Notes under the pieces: model-generated
What the model was told of the DNA's origin: nothing
The model's database searches: none
The model's input: only the letters and a program-made list of their open reading frames with translations
Assembly: GCA_003615045.1 (NCBI GenBank)
Contig: ML014197.1
Location: 1-64,000 of the forward strand
Reading direction: 5' to 3'
Source of the DNA: Caulochytrium protostelioides
Taxonomy: Eukaryota > Chytridiomycota > Caulochytriomycetes > Caulochytriales > Caulochytriaceae
DNA: 64,000 nt
Translations under genes and position numbers: made by a program
Shown here: one piece after another, positions 27,301-35,448 of the stretch
Position numbering within the stretch: position 1 is the stretch's first letter
Layout: every line of letters starts with the position of its first letter

Positions 27301-29601
27301 CAGCTTGAAGACGGCGTTGGGCACGCCTTCCTGGAGCTTATCCTCGATCGCGGTCGCGCCGAGCAGCTGAAGCTCGCGCTCCATGGCCGAGGCCACGAGC
27401 TCCATTTCCTGGTCGCGCATGCCGAGCGAGGTGCTCGCTTCGTTGTACGCGTGGGCGAACGTCATATACGCCTCCTTGGTGAGGATTTTGTACGACAAGC
27501 ACAGCGTGCGCAGACCCTGCGCGGCAAAGTTGTCCAGATGGATCAGCAAGTCCTGGCGCGACGCGTTCTGGCCGCCGCCGAGGCGGTCGTAGATCACCGA
27601 GTCGGCGCCCTTGCAGAACAAAAGAATCGTGTCGGGCTCGTCGACGCGACGCACAAACACGCTCATGCGCTTGCGGTCCGAGTTGAACTCGACCACGTTC
27701 AGGATCTCCCACGTCTGCAGCGCGCCGAGCACCTGTATGGTGCACACCCCCGCTGCACTCGACTGCAGCGCGAACCCGGCCTCTGCGGCGGCCTGGACCA
27801 GCGCGCCCTCGTCGGGAGACTGCGCTTGGTAGTTGAGCGTCGCACCCTTCGTGGACACCAGCACGGTGTGACAGATCGCCAGGCAGAGCCAGAACATGTG
27901 AAGCTGCTCCTGCAGGACATCGGGTCCATGGCGCAGATCATGGGCGAGCTGGACGTTCGTAAAGGGGTTGCGGATGTGCTGCTGGCCATTGACCGTTGTG
28001 GCGCTGCGCTTGTCGGCATCGATGTCGTTGACGCCAGGCTCTTCCTGCTCGTAGATGATACCGCCGCACGAGATTTGCTTCAGCTCCATCTGGTTGCGGG
28101 TTAAGGTCCCTGTTTTGTCGCTCAGGATATACTCGATCTGGCCCAAGTCATCGGCCAAGTTCCAGGACCGCGGTTTGCAGGGCTGGTCAATCATGGCATA
28201 GTACATCTGCTCGTCCGCATACAAAAAGTAGCTCTGGAGCGTCTTGACGATCTCCACCGTCAGATACAGCGAGATGGGAATCAGGTTCTGGAAGGTGATG
28301 AGAGCCGACCAGAACGTGATGACGCCCTGCAGGGCGCGGTTATACTCCTCGGCCGCGAATGTTGCCGGGATGAATGGCGCCAAGTTTTGCAGATGCTTCT
28401 GGGTATAGTAGTCGCCCATCACCGCGACCACAATACACATCGCGACGAGAAATCCCATGTTGAGAATGACTTCCTTGTTCATGTGCTTGTCAATCACTGA
28501 CCGCTTCGAGGGCGTCTTGCCGGCATTCAGGCGCAGCCGCGACTCTTCGCCCGTGTAGATCACGAGACCCACGACCCAGTCCGTGTTACGCAGGTTGCAG
28601 CCACGCAGCAGGATATTATTGATCGTGATCGGCGACTTGTGCTCCCACGCCTCACTCGCCATCGCGACCTCACGGGCGGGCGAGGCGAGTGCCGCGCCGT
28701 CGTGGGTGGAAGCGGGCAAATTGAACGAGATCTTGCCGTTAATGGTCTGCAAGTTCGGGCTTGGCAACTCGACCTCGATGACAGCATTGAACCCGACGAG
28801 CTTCTCGGGATCGTCACCCAGCTCCTGCGTTTCTGCTAGTGAATGCCGGATCTTGAGGTTGGTCTCGCCATCGAGGTTCTTGGTCTCGACATAGCAGATC
28901 GATTCGCTGTTCGACGTGGCGAACACGACCAGATCAGCGGGAATCGGGTCGTCCTGCGTCAGCAGGAGCACGTCGCCCACGTGGACATCCTGCCAGCAAC
29001 AGGTCTCCCAGTGCATGGGGCCCGTTCCGGAGTGTGACTTGGGGCCGTGGTGGCCCTGTTTGCGGGTATGAAATCGCCGCGAGAGCCGCTGGTGGAGGCC
29101 GGTCAACCCGCTCTTCTGCGGGATAAACTCGGTCTGTTGGGGCCGGAGATGGCGGCCATTGCTGTTGTCGAAGCGGTCGCCTTGCAGCCGCTTAGCCTCC
29201 TGCCCGTTCGTGAACGTATCGCTCTTGTGCCGGCTCCAATCTTCAAACCCGTCCTTCACCGCAGTCAGCGCCGTGATAATGATCAGCGGTACCGCCGACA
29301 AAAATGGATTCGCGACGTTGAAGACGGCCAGGAACTGCAGGACATCCAAAAGCAGGAAAAAGAGGTTGGCGACTTTCCGGAACTGCTCGGCTAGGTTGCG
29401 CGGCAGGAACGTGAGCGGCGTGTATTTGGACGTCTGGATTGCGTTGTTCGCATACGCGACTTTTGGGTAGCCCGTGGCATCAAACTCATCGGGGGTGGGG
29501 TCGACATTGTACCGGATGCGGCGCGTTGGCGCGGGGGTGCGGGCTTGCAGGAAGGGATCGATACGGCGCTGGTCGGCCTTGCCCCACCGTAGGCGCCCCA
29601 T
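24352..29601 (-). CDS. P4-ATPase phospholipid flippase, Dnf1/Dnf2-type, with long C-terminal tail
   Basis: Integral membrane pump that flips phospholipids to the cytosolic leaflet of plasma or Golgi membranes, normally with a Cdc50-family partner. 1749 aa from ATG 29601. The N-terminus has ANNAIQTSKYTPLTFLPRNL. The actuator motif DGET is at 244-247, PISLYLTVEIVK precedes the phosphorylation motif DKTGTLT with Asp495, and the hinge GDGANDVSM is near 926. PRSWNLADDLGQIEYI before DKTG fits the Dnf1/2 clade rather than Drs2. About ten membrane helices are present. From about 1215 some 530 residues are disordered Pro/Ser/Ala-rich sequence with a (Gly-His)n run coded near 25273-25310, much longer than in known yeast flippases. 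Such tails are often regulatory. The gene is intronless here. Confidence 0.95.
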   Translation of the reverse strand: MGRLRWGKADQRRIDPFLQARTPAPTRRIRYNVDPTPDEFDATGYPKVAYANNAIQTSKYTPLTFLPRNLAEQFRKVANLFFLLLDVLQFLAVFNVANPFLSAVPLIIITALTAVKDGFEDWSRHKSDTFTNGQEAKRLQGDRFDNSNGRHLRPQQTEFIPQKSGLTGLHQRLSRRFHTRKQGHHGPKSHSGTGPMHWETCCWQDVHVGDVLLLTQDDPIPADLVVFATSNSESICYVETKNLDGETNLKIRHSLAETQELGDDPEKLVGFNAVIEVELPSPNLQTINGKISFNLPASTHDGAALASPAREVAMASEAWEHKSPITINNILLRGCNLRNTDWVVGLVIYTGEESRLRLNAGKTPSKRSVIDKHMNKEVILNMGFLVAMCIVVAVMGDYYTQKHLQNLAPFIPATFAAEEYNRALQGVITFWSALITFQNLIPISLYLTVEIVKTLQSYFLYADEQMYYAMIDQPCKPRSWNLADDLGQIEYILSDKTGTLTRNQMELKQISCGGIIYEQEEPGVNDIDADKRSATTVNGQQHIRNPFTNVQLAHDLRHGPDVLQEQLHMFWLCLAICHTVLVSTKGATLNYQAQSPDEGALVQAAAEAGFALQSSAAGVCTIQVLGALQTWEILNVVEFNSDRKRMSVFVRRVDEPDTILLFCKGADSVIYDRLGGGQNASRQDLLIHLDNFAAQGLRTLCLSYKILTKEAYMTFAHAYNEASTSLGMRDQEMELVASAMERELQLLGATAIEDKLQEGVPNAVFKLRQSGLKIWVLTGDKVETAINIGFSSNLIDTEMEIILIRGNNGEKTHEEEQMSVWRQIHDAIMKFFPEQVGGVLNPPKETSHRERLKRSKHDASRINHNNCALVVDDLALHYALHPKASALFMSLATQCRTVFCCRVSPLQKAKVVELVKDYSGAMCLAIGDGANDVSMIQAAQVGVGISGGEEGQQAVMAADYSIAQFRFLERLLLVHGRWSYVRVSKLIFTFFFKNVIWIFPMFVFQFYSLSSSQLLYLYPYLLLYNLLLSSLPVIVLGVFEQDLWQEYIPYFPLTYAQGLEQKLVTFKEFLLVTFEAIYQSIVCFFIPMYALGEHATHRHDTLAGSLTRLSMVVCICSCLNANLYIAVRSNNWSWILVGIQLFGFFCLVVFTLIYSSLDWKATGGEPITGIAEDMFRLPHFWFSLVMTVFLSHLPRTLFAFIHSQIAPSDMDLAREIQKYGMFDGVDLSYVGGDCFPEEPPTSGDAVKATATMAGSTKTKTSKIGPDDESSLRTAVAPELRAPAAMSNAMGSREHGLASAAGPGLVGRTTTSDTHRRPSRTMFTRHSSSAQGMLSSYPPINEPTQSGPTADLPAYPPVPGDRAFSPPASPLTRIPDPAAAAAAAADLAMLAYDPADPASPASDPHPSHEFLRSRGQNRSESHGPPSRLMSPFAHGHGHGHGHGHSASEHHPVAQMRRLLAAYDIATLSGGMAVPYDPDSAAVPAMTPPSAISGAISPTADAPASSVGTPTPPTATSPLPSPGFGGAPRNRRALSAIGDRPHRLAISTAAGPSRAGAGHGPPSAALRGLVSPLGGRLGHGGSEDALGSRSRAVIHGHGHGASGHSPMSAEPPGPLGATAAFHGPLTGVPHAPGTRRGMTVMATGELLAPRGFSFAFSPGASMAILPRGLPASLFAEFETTASVPGRATAGATPTAGLAATPLFPAIPLAVVETPSAATATATAAASPSLTVPIAASGPDGPRPPPLPPASD

Positions 29602-30822
29602 TGCGGCCGCTCACGCCCCCCGGCGGCCAGCCGCGCCGCGGCCACACACGCCCTCGAGAAGGCGAGATAAGGAATGTCACGTGGAGCGAGGGGTCACGGC
29701 CAGGTGAACCACGTGCTGGAAGGCTCGGCCGGGAATCTTGGTGGCGGTCCTGTCAAGGGAGCGTGATCGCCATATGAGGTGCTGCCGGCCGCGTGGCCGG
29801 TCACGTGGTCTCTCAAAATGAATAATCGGCACAAGCGTGGTAGAGACGGCACGACGCCCCGATGGGTAGCGGGAAAGGCGGGAAAGGCCGCTGGCCGCGT
29901 CGCTCAATAGAGTGGATGAAGCGGCGATCAATGCAAGACTAGGCGATGATACGTCGGTGACGACGAGAAAGCGGTCACCCGGATCGTACGTTGTCTAGAG
30001 AAATCATTCATGGTGAGAAGACCGATGCGTCTGAGAATATTTCCACGTCTCCCGCTCTCTCGAACAAAAATTAAGGAGATCCTGATGGCCCATGGCGTGG
30101 AGGGATGTGGATTCGGGGATGTCTCCCCGCTCGAGCGTGCGCCCGGCAAAGCGCGTTGCGCGCACAATATTCCCCCCAGCACCATTCGAGCCTATCGAGC
30201 CCTCTCTTACACCCTCCCTCTCAGCCCCCTGTCGCCTAGGTATCAGGCCGCCTTTCCCCGCCGCGCATCGGCCGCTCTCCTGCTCGCACTCCTCGGATCG
30301 GCCCGTTCCGGGAAACCGCGCGTGGCCGCGTGCATCGCAGCTCAGATCGGCCGCCCGGGTGCTCGCTTGGTTTGTGAAACGATCGAAGCCTTTGTCATGG
30401 GGTTTCCGCGATTGGCCGGCCGTTCTGGTGACGCTTCCTTCCCCGCGTGTCGCCGCGGCCAGTCCGTCCGCCGGTCGGCAGCTCAACGAGAGAGCCCCTG
30501 ATCGACAGGGCAGACCGGGTCCGCCTCAGGAACCACCGACCACCGGCTGCCGACTGCGGGGATCCGCAATGATGACGAGCGCCTCCCACCCCCCGTGGCC
30601 CGTCGTAACCTGCAGATCACACGCGGCCACCGCCGCCGCCGGCCGCCGAGGAAAGCCCCGCTCGATCGCCGTCAGTCGGAGTTCGCTCCGCCCCACCGTC
30701 TTTTCATTTCAGATGCCGCCGCCGCCATCGCCGCCGCCGCCGCCGTGGCCGGAAAGTGTGGGAGCCTTCACCCCGTAGCCGCTGGGTGCGGATGATCGGC
30801 CGGCCGACGGCGACCTCGACCC
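29602..30822. promoter_or_regulatory. Spacer upstream of the P4-ATPase
   Basis: Contains the flippase promoter. Open frames at 30004-30486 minus and 30092-30778 plus overlap each other with no domain; neither is called. GC falls gradually toward the right. Confidence 0.4.
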
Positions 30823-31167
30823 TCACGACGCGTCGGCTTCGAGCATCATCATGGGTGTAGGGCCTGGTCTGTCCAGGCATGTGCTGATGTCAGCCATCAC
30901 CATGATATGATCGTTGCTGTTGTCGCTGCTGTTGCCATGCGGCGGCGACGTCGACGTCGACGACGGCGAGAGCGGGCCGATGCGTATATGGACAAATTGC
31001 CGGGCGCTTCCGGAAAAGAACGATGCCGAATGCTGGACCGGAAACGACCGGATCACGGGCAATGTGTCAGCCGCCGTATATGTCATAGCAGAACCGCCGA
31101 TGGTGAAGATGGCCATGACCACGAGTACCGCAGACCGCTTTGTCTTCAAAAACGAGGTCGAGGCCAT
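30823..31167 (-). CDS. Hypothetical small membrane or secreted protein
   Basis: A 114-aa frame from ATG 31167. Residues about 12-32 (AVLVVMAIFTIGGSAMTYTA) form one hydrophobic segment after a basic stretch, as in a signal anchor or signal peptide. The remainder is Ser/Thr/Pro-rich, with a Met-rich end. No family is recognised. The local GC is lower than around, so an open frame this long is less likely by chance than elsewhere in the window, but no homology supports it. The upstream extension to 31263 is open. Confidence 0.3.
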   Translation of the reverse strand: MASTSFLKTKRSAVLVVMAIFTIGGSAMTYTAADTLPVIRSFPVQHSASFFSGSARQFVHIRIGPLSPSSTSTSPPHGNSSDNSNDHIMVMADISTCLDRPGPTPMMMLEADAS

Positions 31168-31770
31168 GATATGAGCGCCCTCCGTGGTTACAACGTGACT
31201 CATATATCTAGGCGGGATGGACCGGCGGCTGAGCACTCTTTTGCGGCTTCCGATCCACAGCATGGCTGCGGAGACTGCGGCCCGGATTGTTGCAAAGAAA
31301 CTGATAGAGTCCGCGGAGGAAGTCTACTTGACTTCTTCCCCATAATCCTAGCGACTCTGGCCCTTACATCGTGCATCAGGCATCGCACATCTCAAGCCTC
31401 GGCTCAATCATCACCCTTCATCATTTAGTTGGGTATGTACCCGGGAACGTCGACGGGGTTGGCTGTCTGCTGTGCTCTGAGAGTGGTTAATGAAATCTCA
31501 CGAATATGTGATGGGGTGCATGTGGTAGCACCTATGCAGGTATATAGGCATACGAAGGCGAAAGCGAAAGCAGCCGGGAGCATTCGCTGCAGCTGACGGG
31601 GTCCGTATGGAGCATCCGTTTCAGCTTCGTAACACTACGTGGCATGCAAGAGAGCATATCGTCACGCGAAGGCGGAGTCTATGAGACGAGTTATATACAA
31701 AAAATCGTTTAGAATGAAAACGGCTGTGGGGCCGCCGCAAGCCCTCCGAACCTTCGAGGATTCATATCGT
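31168..31770. other. Lower-GC spacer, 3' flank of the HSF-family gene
   Basis: About 600 bp with noticeably more A and T than the flanks, including TATATAGGCATA near 31541 and a (GCGAAA)-like run at 31557. Probably the 3' UTR and terminator zone of the minus-strand HSF gene. No gene is seen. Confidence 0.4.
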
Positions 31771-34700
31771 TCAGAAGGCAGAATCCATTTTGGGATGGCG
31801 CACCGCCTCGGCGTTATCACTATCGTTGTCGCTATCGGCGCCGTCGACGACCGCCTGGGCGGCATGGTCATCAAAGGCATCCAGCCCATCAAACTGCTTC
31901 AACAGAGTCTCGTTCTCGGCCTCCGAAAGGGCCAGCAATCGGGCTTTCCCCGTCTCACACTCACTGATGGTGATACTGCTGTTCCCGGCGCCCTCGGGGT
32001 CCTGGTCTTGGTCAGGCGCGTCGTCCCGACCATTGTTATTCTCGGCATCGCTCTTGGCGTCACTCCCGGCGTCGCCATCGGCGTTGTGGCTGTGGTCGCG
32101 TGTGGAACCATCCCCTGCGACACGGTGGCGGTAACGATGGACACGGTCGACACCGTCGGTGCCGCCAGCACTCTTCATCCTATCCACACCATCCACCAGA
32201 CTGGTTTCGAGAGCGTCGCCGTCGCCATCGCCATCGCTGCGACTGCCGCCGGTATCGTTGTCGTCTTCATCGTCAGAATCAGAAGAAAGACAAGAAGACG
32301 ATAAGACGCGGTCGAGGCCATCTACCTCGGACGGCGGGTCCACCGCATCGCGCTTTTCCGGCGCGTCTTGCAGCCATCCCACCGGTGCGACGGCGGCTGG
32401 CCCGCCCTTGGTCGCGGCGCCAGGCGCCAGGACGGAGGCAGGCAGGCCCACCGCGCCCCGCGCCGGCTCAGCTGCCTTATCGCCCATGGCGGGCGCAGCT
32501 GACGCCAAGCGATGCGCCGACACGGCCGCTGCCGTCACGACGGGGACTTCGGCATCCGTATCGTCGCGGGCGACGCCTCCACTTACTGATTCCGCCCCCT
32601 CTCCATCGTGATGGGTCGCCGTCGCCGTCGCTGCGGCGCGGCGAAGCGCGGACCGTGTCGGCTGCCCTTTCCCGGCGCTGGTCGAGGGCGTTGCTGTGGA
32701 CGCCGTCGCCGTCGTTGCCGGCGTTGCCGAGGCAGGGCTCGTGGTCGTCGCTGCGCTCGTTTCGCGTGTTTTTCGCGTGTTCTTGATGTCGCCCGAGATC
32801 AACGATGCGAGCGCTAACGACGCGAGCGACGGCGACGACGCGGTCGAGGACGCCGTCGCGGAAACCGTCGGCGCCGGCGCCCGCCGGTCCTCCAGCGCAC
32901 AGCGCTGCACGGCGTCCCGCAGCTCCTCGAGCGCGTCCTGCTGCCGCCCGAGCGCCCCGGCCAGCGCGCCCAGCTGCAGCCGCAGCGCTTCTTCCCGCGC
33001 GGCGAGGCCCGTCGCCGCGGCCGAGAGCACGACGTGGGCATTGAGCAGCTCGGACACCAGCGACCACGCCGTCGCGCTCACCGGTGAAACCTCTGCGGGC
33101 AGCACGACTGCCGCCAGCGGCGGCGGAGGAGGCCTGCTGCCTGGCGACGGCCGCGTCGGGGGGTCCTCCTGCGCGGTGGCCGCCGCAGGCGTCGGGACCC
33201 CCTCGGCTGAAGGCGTCGGCGTCGGGGGTCCGTGGTCGCCGCCGCCGGACCCGCCCTCCGATGCGTGCGGGAAGCGCGTGATCAGCGTCGGCCGGCCGTC
33301 GCCGTGGCTGCGACGCGAGGCGGCGGCGGACGTCGCGGCGGGCGACGATGCGGGTCCCGCAGGCAATGCGGAGGCCGCGCCCGACGGCGGCAGGCGCTCG
33401 TGCGATGCGTCAGCGACGGTCGCTGGTCCGCGCGAGGACCGAGCATCGGCGCCGGTCGCGGTCCATGCCTTGGCAACGGGCGGGCGATCCGGAGGGCCGG
33501 ACGCGGCGTCCGCCGAGGCGGCGGCGGTCTCCGAGGGCGTCGGGGCCCGCGGGGTGGATGGCGCAGCCGCCGAGGACCCGACGGGAGCGGGGACCGCGCC
33601 CGCCTCGCCTGCCGTGGGCGGCCGTGGCGGGTTGGCCGGCGACGCGGGGGCCCCGGGCGTCGATGGCGCCGCGGGGGCCGATGGCGGTCGCGACGCCGCG
33701 GGGTGGCCCGAAGCCGGTCTCGTGCCCGATGTCGAGGGGAGGAGTGGGAGGTCGGCCGGACTCGCGTGGGAGGTGGGCGCTGAGGCGGCAGCGGTGGCCG
33801 ACAGCCGCTGCGACTTGGCCTGCCGACGCTTGGCTTTAGCGGCGGCGGCGGCGGGCGAGGAGGCGCCGACGTTGGTGCCGCGGCGAACGAGGTGGAGCAG
33901 CTCGCCTCGGTGGCGCCGGAAGGCAGGATGGGAGAAGACGGCGGCGCCGTTCTGCCACACGTAGGCCGAGCGCCGGCCGTCGTTGCACCGGTAGAAGCCA
34001 TACAGATTCAATTGACGCACAAAGGACGCAAAGTTGGCGTGCCGGAAGACGCGCGGTAGGGCATGGACGGTGAACTGTTCGATCGACGGAATCACCAGCG
34101 CGTCGCCGGGGCCATTCCAGACGATGTACGGCTGGAATTCGGGGGTGGCGAGCAGCAGCGACAGCTTCTGGATGAAGGTCGCGAACGGACGCGTCGGGCC
34201 GCCCGAGCTCCCGCTCCCGCTCCCGCTGCCGCTGCCGCTCCCGCTGGCTCCACGGCTGTCGCCGAGCCCGCCGTTCGCGCTGGTGGGCATGGCGGACGCC
34301 GCGGACGCGCGGGGTTTCCCCGAGGCCGTGCCGGAGGAAGCCAAAAGGCCCGTGGGCGCGGCGGTGGCCGCGGCCGCCGGCGACGTCGACGACGACGGCG
34401 ACGCGCTCAGGCAACGATGGGGCCCCTCGAGTCCCTCGAGGACGCTCGGGTGGTCCGGACAGCGGACGGGGCCGCCTGTCGCGGCGACGGCTGCTGGAAC
34501 GGCGACCGGCGCTGAGAGGGGCGTGGACCCGACGGCCATCACGGCCAGCGCCGCCGACGCCGGCACCGGCCCGCGGAGGGGCGTCGCGGCGAGGGCGTCG
34601 CGGACGCCGGCGAGCAGCGACGTGTGTGGCATCGCGAGAGACGCGACGGCGTCGGCAAGGGCGACGCTGGGGGCGGCCGAGGCCGAGCCCAGGTAGAGCT

Positions 34701-35448
34701 GGAGCGGATGGCCGCGGGGGAAGGGGTCCATGACAGGGCCACGTGACCCCGGCGCGGTCTGGGCGAGGCTGGGCACGGCCGCGAGATGAGCCCCGGGGTG
34801 GCGGGTCGGCCCGAGAACCGGGACGGGGACGGACCCCGTGCCGCGCGTGAGGTCGCGAAGGAGCGCGGCGTCGGAAGGCAGCAGGGTGACACCGGTGGCG
34901 GAGGCGCGCAGATCGCCCGGGTCCGGCGCCGCGCCGAGTCCGGCCGGGAGCGTCAGGGTCTGCGGGAAGGCGGCCGACAGGGGTCCGCCATAGGCAGAAC
35001 CACCCGTGAGATGGGCCACACCATGGGGCATAGCCCCAAGGAGATGTGGATGCGGCGGTGGGCCCTGATTGTGTTGCTGCTGTTGCTGCTGCTGCTGCTG
35101 TTGCTGCTGCCGATGGTGTTGTTCTTGCTGCTGTTGCTGTTGTTGATTCGGCTGTTGCTGCTGCTGCTGTTGCTGGTGATTCAGCTGCTGCTGGTGATGA
35201 TCAAGGCGTTGCTGCTGCTGCTGTAGCGCACTGGCGGCCGCGGCGGTATCGTAGGGCTGGAGGTAAGGCACCATCGCGGCAAAATCAAACGCGGTCGGTG
35301 CGTATGCTGTGGCATTGGCGACAGCAGCAGCAGCAGCAGCAGCGACGGCGGCGGCGTTCGGATCCGAGGGCGCGGAGGCCGCGCCCCGCGTGGGTAAGCT
35401 TCCCTGGAGGGCCGCGTCATGACTCAGGGGTTCATCGCTAGGGAACAT
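31771..35448 (-). CDS. Heat-shock-factor-type transcription factor with poly-Gln N-terminus
   Basis: Nuclear DNA-binding regulator, 1225 aa from ATG 35448, which has G at -3; an in-frame ATG at 35529 with C at -3 would add 27 residues. A Gln-rich zone at about 75-130 is coded by CTG/TTG triplets (35070-35225 on plus). The HSF-type domain is at about 418-525: FATFIQKLSLLLATPEFQPY, then LPRVFRHANFASFVRQLNLY plus GFYRC, then WQNGAAVFSHPAFRRHRGEL. At about 794-855 a Leu-rich heptad segment (LAAREEALRLQLGALAGALG) resembles the HR-A/B trimerisation region. The tail has an acidic Asp/Ser run. It could be the Hsf1 orthologue or a Sfl1/Mga1-like relative; no receiver domain is seen, which argues against Skn7. 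Confidence 0.88.
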   Translation of the reverse strand: MFPSDEPLSHDAALQGSLPTRGAASAPSDPNAAAVAAAAAAAVANATAYAPTAFDFAAMVPYLQPYDTAAAASALQQQQQRLDHHQQQLNHQQQQQQQQPNQQQQQQQEQHHRQQQQQQQQQQQQHNQGPPPHPHLLGAMPHGVAHLTGGSAYGGPLSAAFPQTLTLPAGLGAAPDPGDLRASATGVTLLPSDAALLRDLTRGTGSVPVPVLGPTRHPGAHLAAVPSLAQTAPGSRGPVMDPFPRGHPLQLYLGSASAAPSVALADAVASLAMPHTSLLAGVRDALAATPLRGPVPASAALAVMAVGSTPLSAPVAVPAAVAATGGPVRCPDHPSVLEGLEGPHRCLSASPSSSTSPAAAATAAPTGLLASSGTASGKPRASAASAMPTSANGGLGDSRGASGSGSGSGSGSGSSGGPTRPFATFIQKLSLLLATPEFQPYIVWNGPGDALVIPSIEQFTVHALPRVFRHANFASFVRQLNLYGFYRCNDGRRSAYVWQNGAAVFSHPAFRRHRGELLHLVRRGTNVGASSPAAAAAKAKRRQAKSQRLSATAAASAPTSHASPADLPLLPSTSGTRPASGHPAASRPPSAPAAPSTPGAPASPANPPRPPTAGEAGAVPAPVGSSAAAPSTPRAPTPSETAAASADAASGPPDRPPVAKAWTATGADARSSRGPATVADASHERLPPSGAASALPAGPASSPAATSAAASRRSHGDGRPTLITRFPHASEGGSGGGDHGPPTPTPSAEGVPTPAAATAQEDPPTRPSPGSRPPPPPLAAVVLPAEVSPVSATAWSLVSELLNAHVVLSAAATGLAAREEALRLQLGALAGALGRQQDALEELRDAVQRCALEDRRAPAPTVSATASSTASSPSLASLALASLISGDIKNTRKTRETSAATTTSPASATPATTATASTATPSTSAGKGQPTRSALRRAAATATATHHDGEGAESVSGGVARDDTDAEVPVVTAAAVSAHRLASAAPAMGDKAAEPARGAVGLPASVLAPGAATKGGPAAVAPVGWLQDAPEKRDAVDPPSEVDGLDRVLSSSCLSSDSDDEDDNDTGGSRSDGDGDGDALETSLVDGVDRMKSAGGTDGVDRVHRYRHRVAGDGSTRDHSHNADGDAGSDAKSDAENNNGRDDAPDQDQDPEGAGNSSITISECETGKARLLALSEAENETLLKQFDGLDAFDDHAAQAVVDGADSDNDSDNAEAVRHPKMDSAF
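35070..35225 (-). repeat. Poly-glutamine-coding tract in the HSF-family gene
   Basis: Interrupted CAG/CAA tract (CTG/TTG on plus) with His, Asn and Leu interruptions, coding two or three glutamine blocks. Confidence 0.9.

Noticed and set aside
30092-30778. 228-codon plus frame with ATG
   Set aside because: Pro/Ser/Arg-rich, overlapped by an equally long minus frame, no domain.
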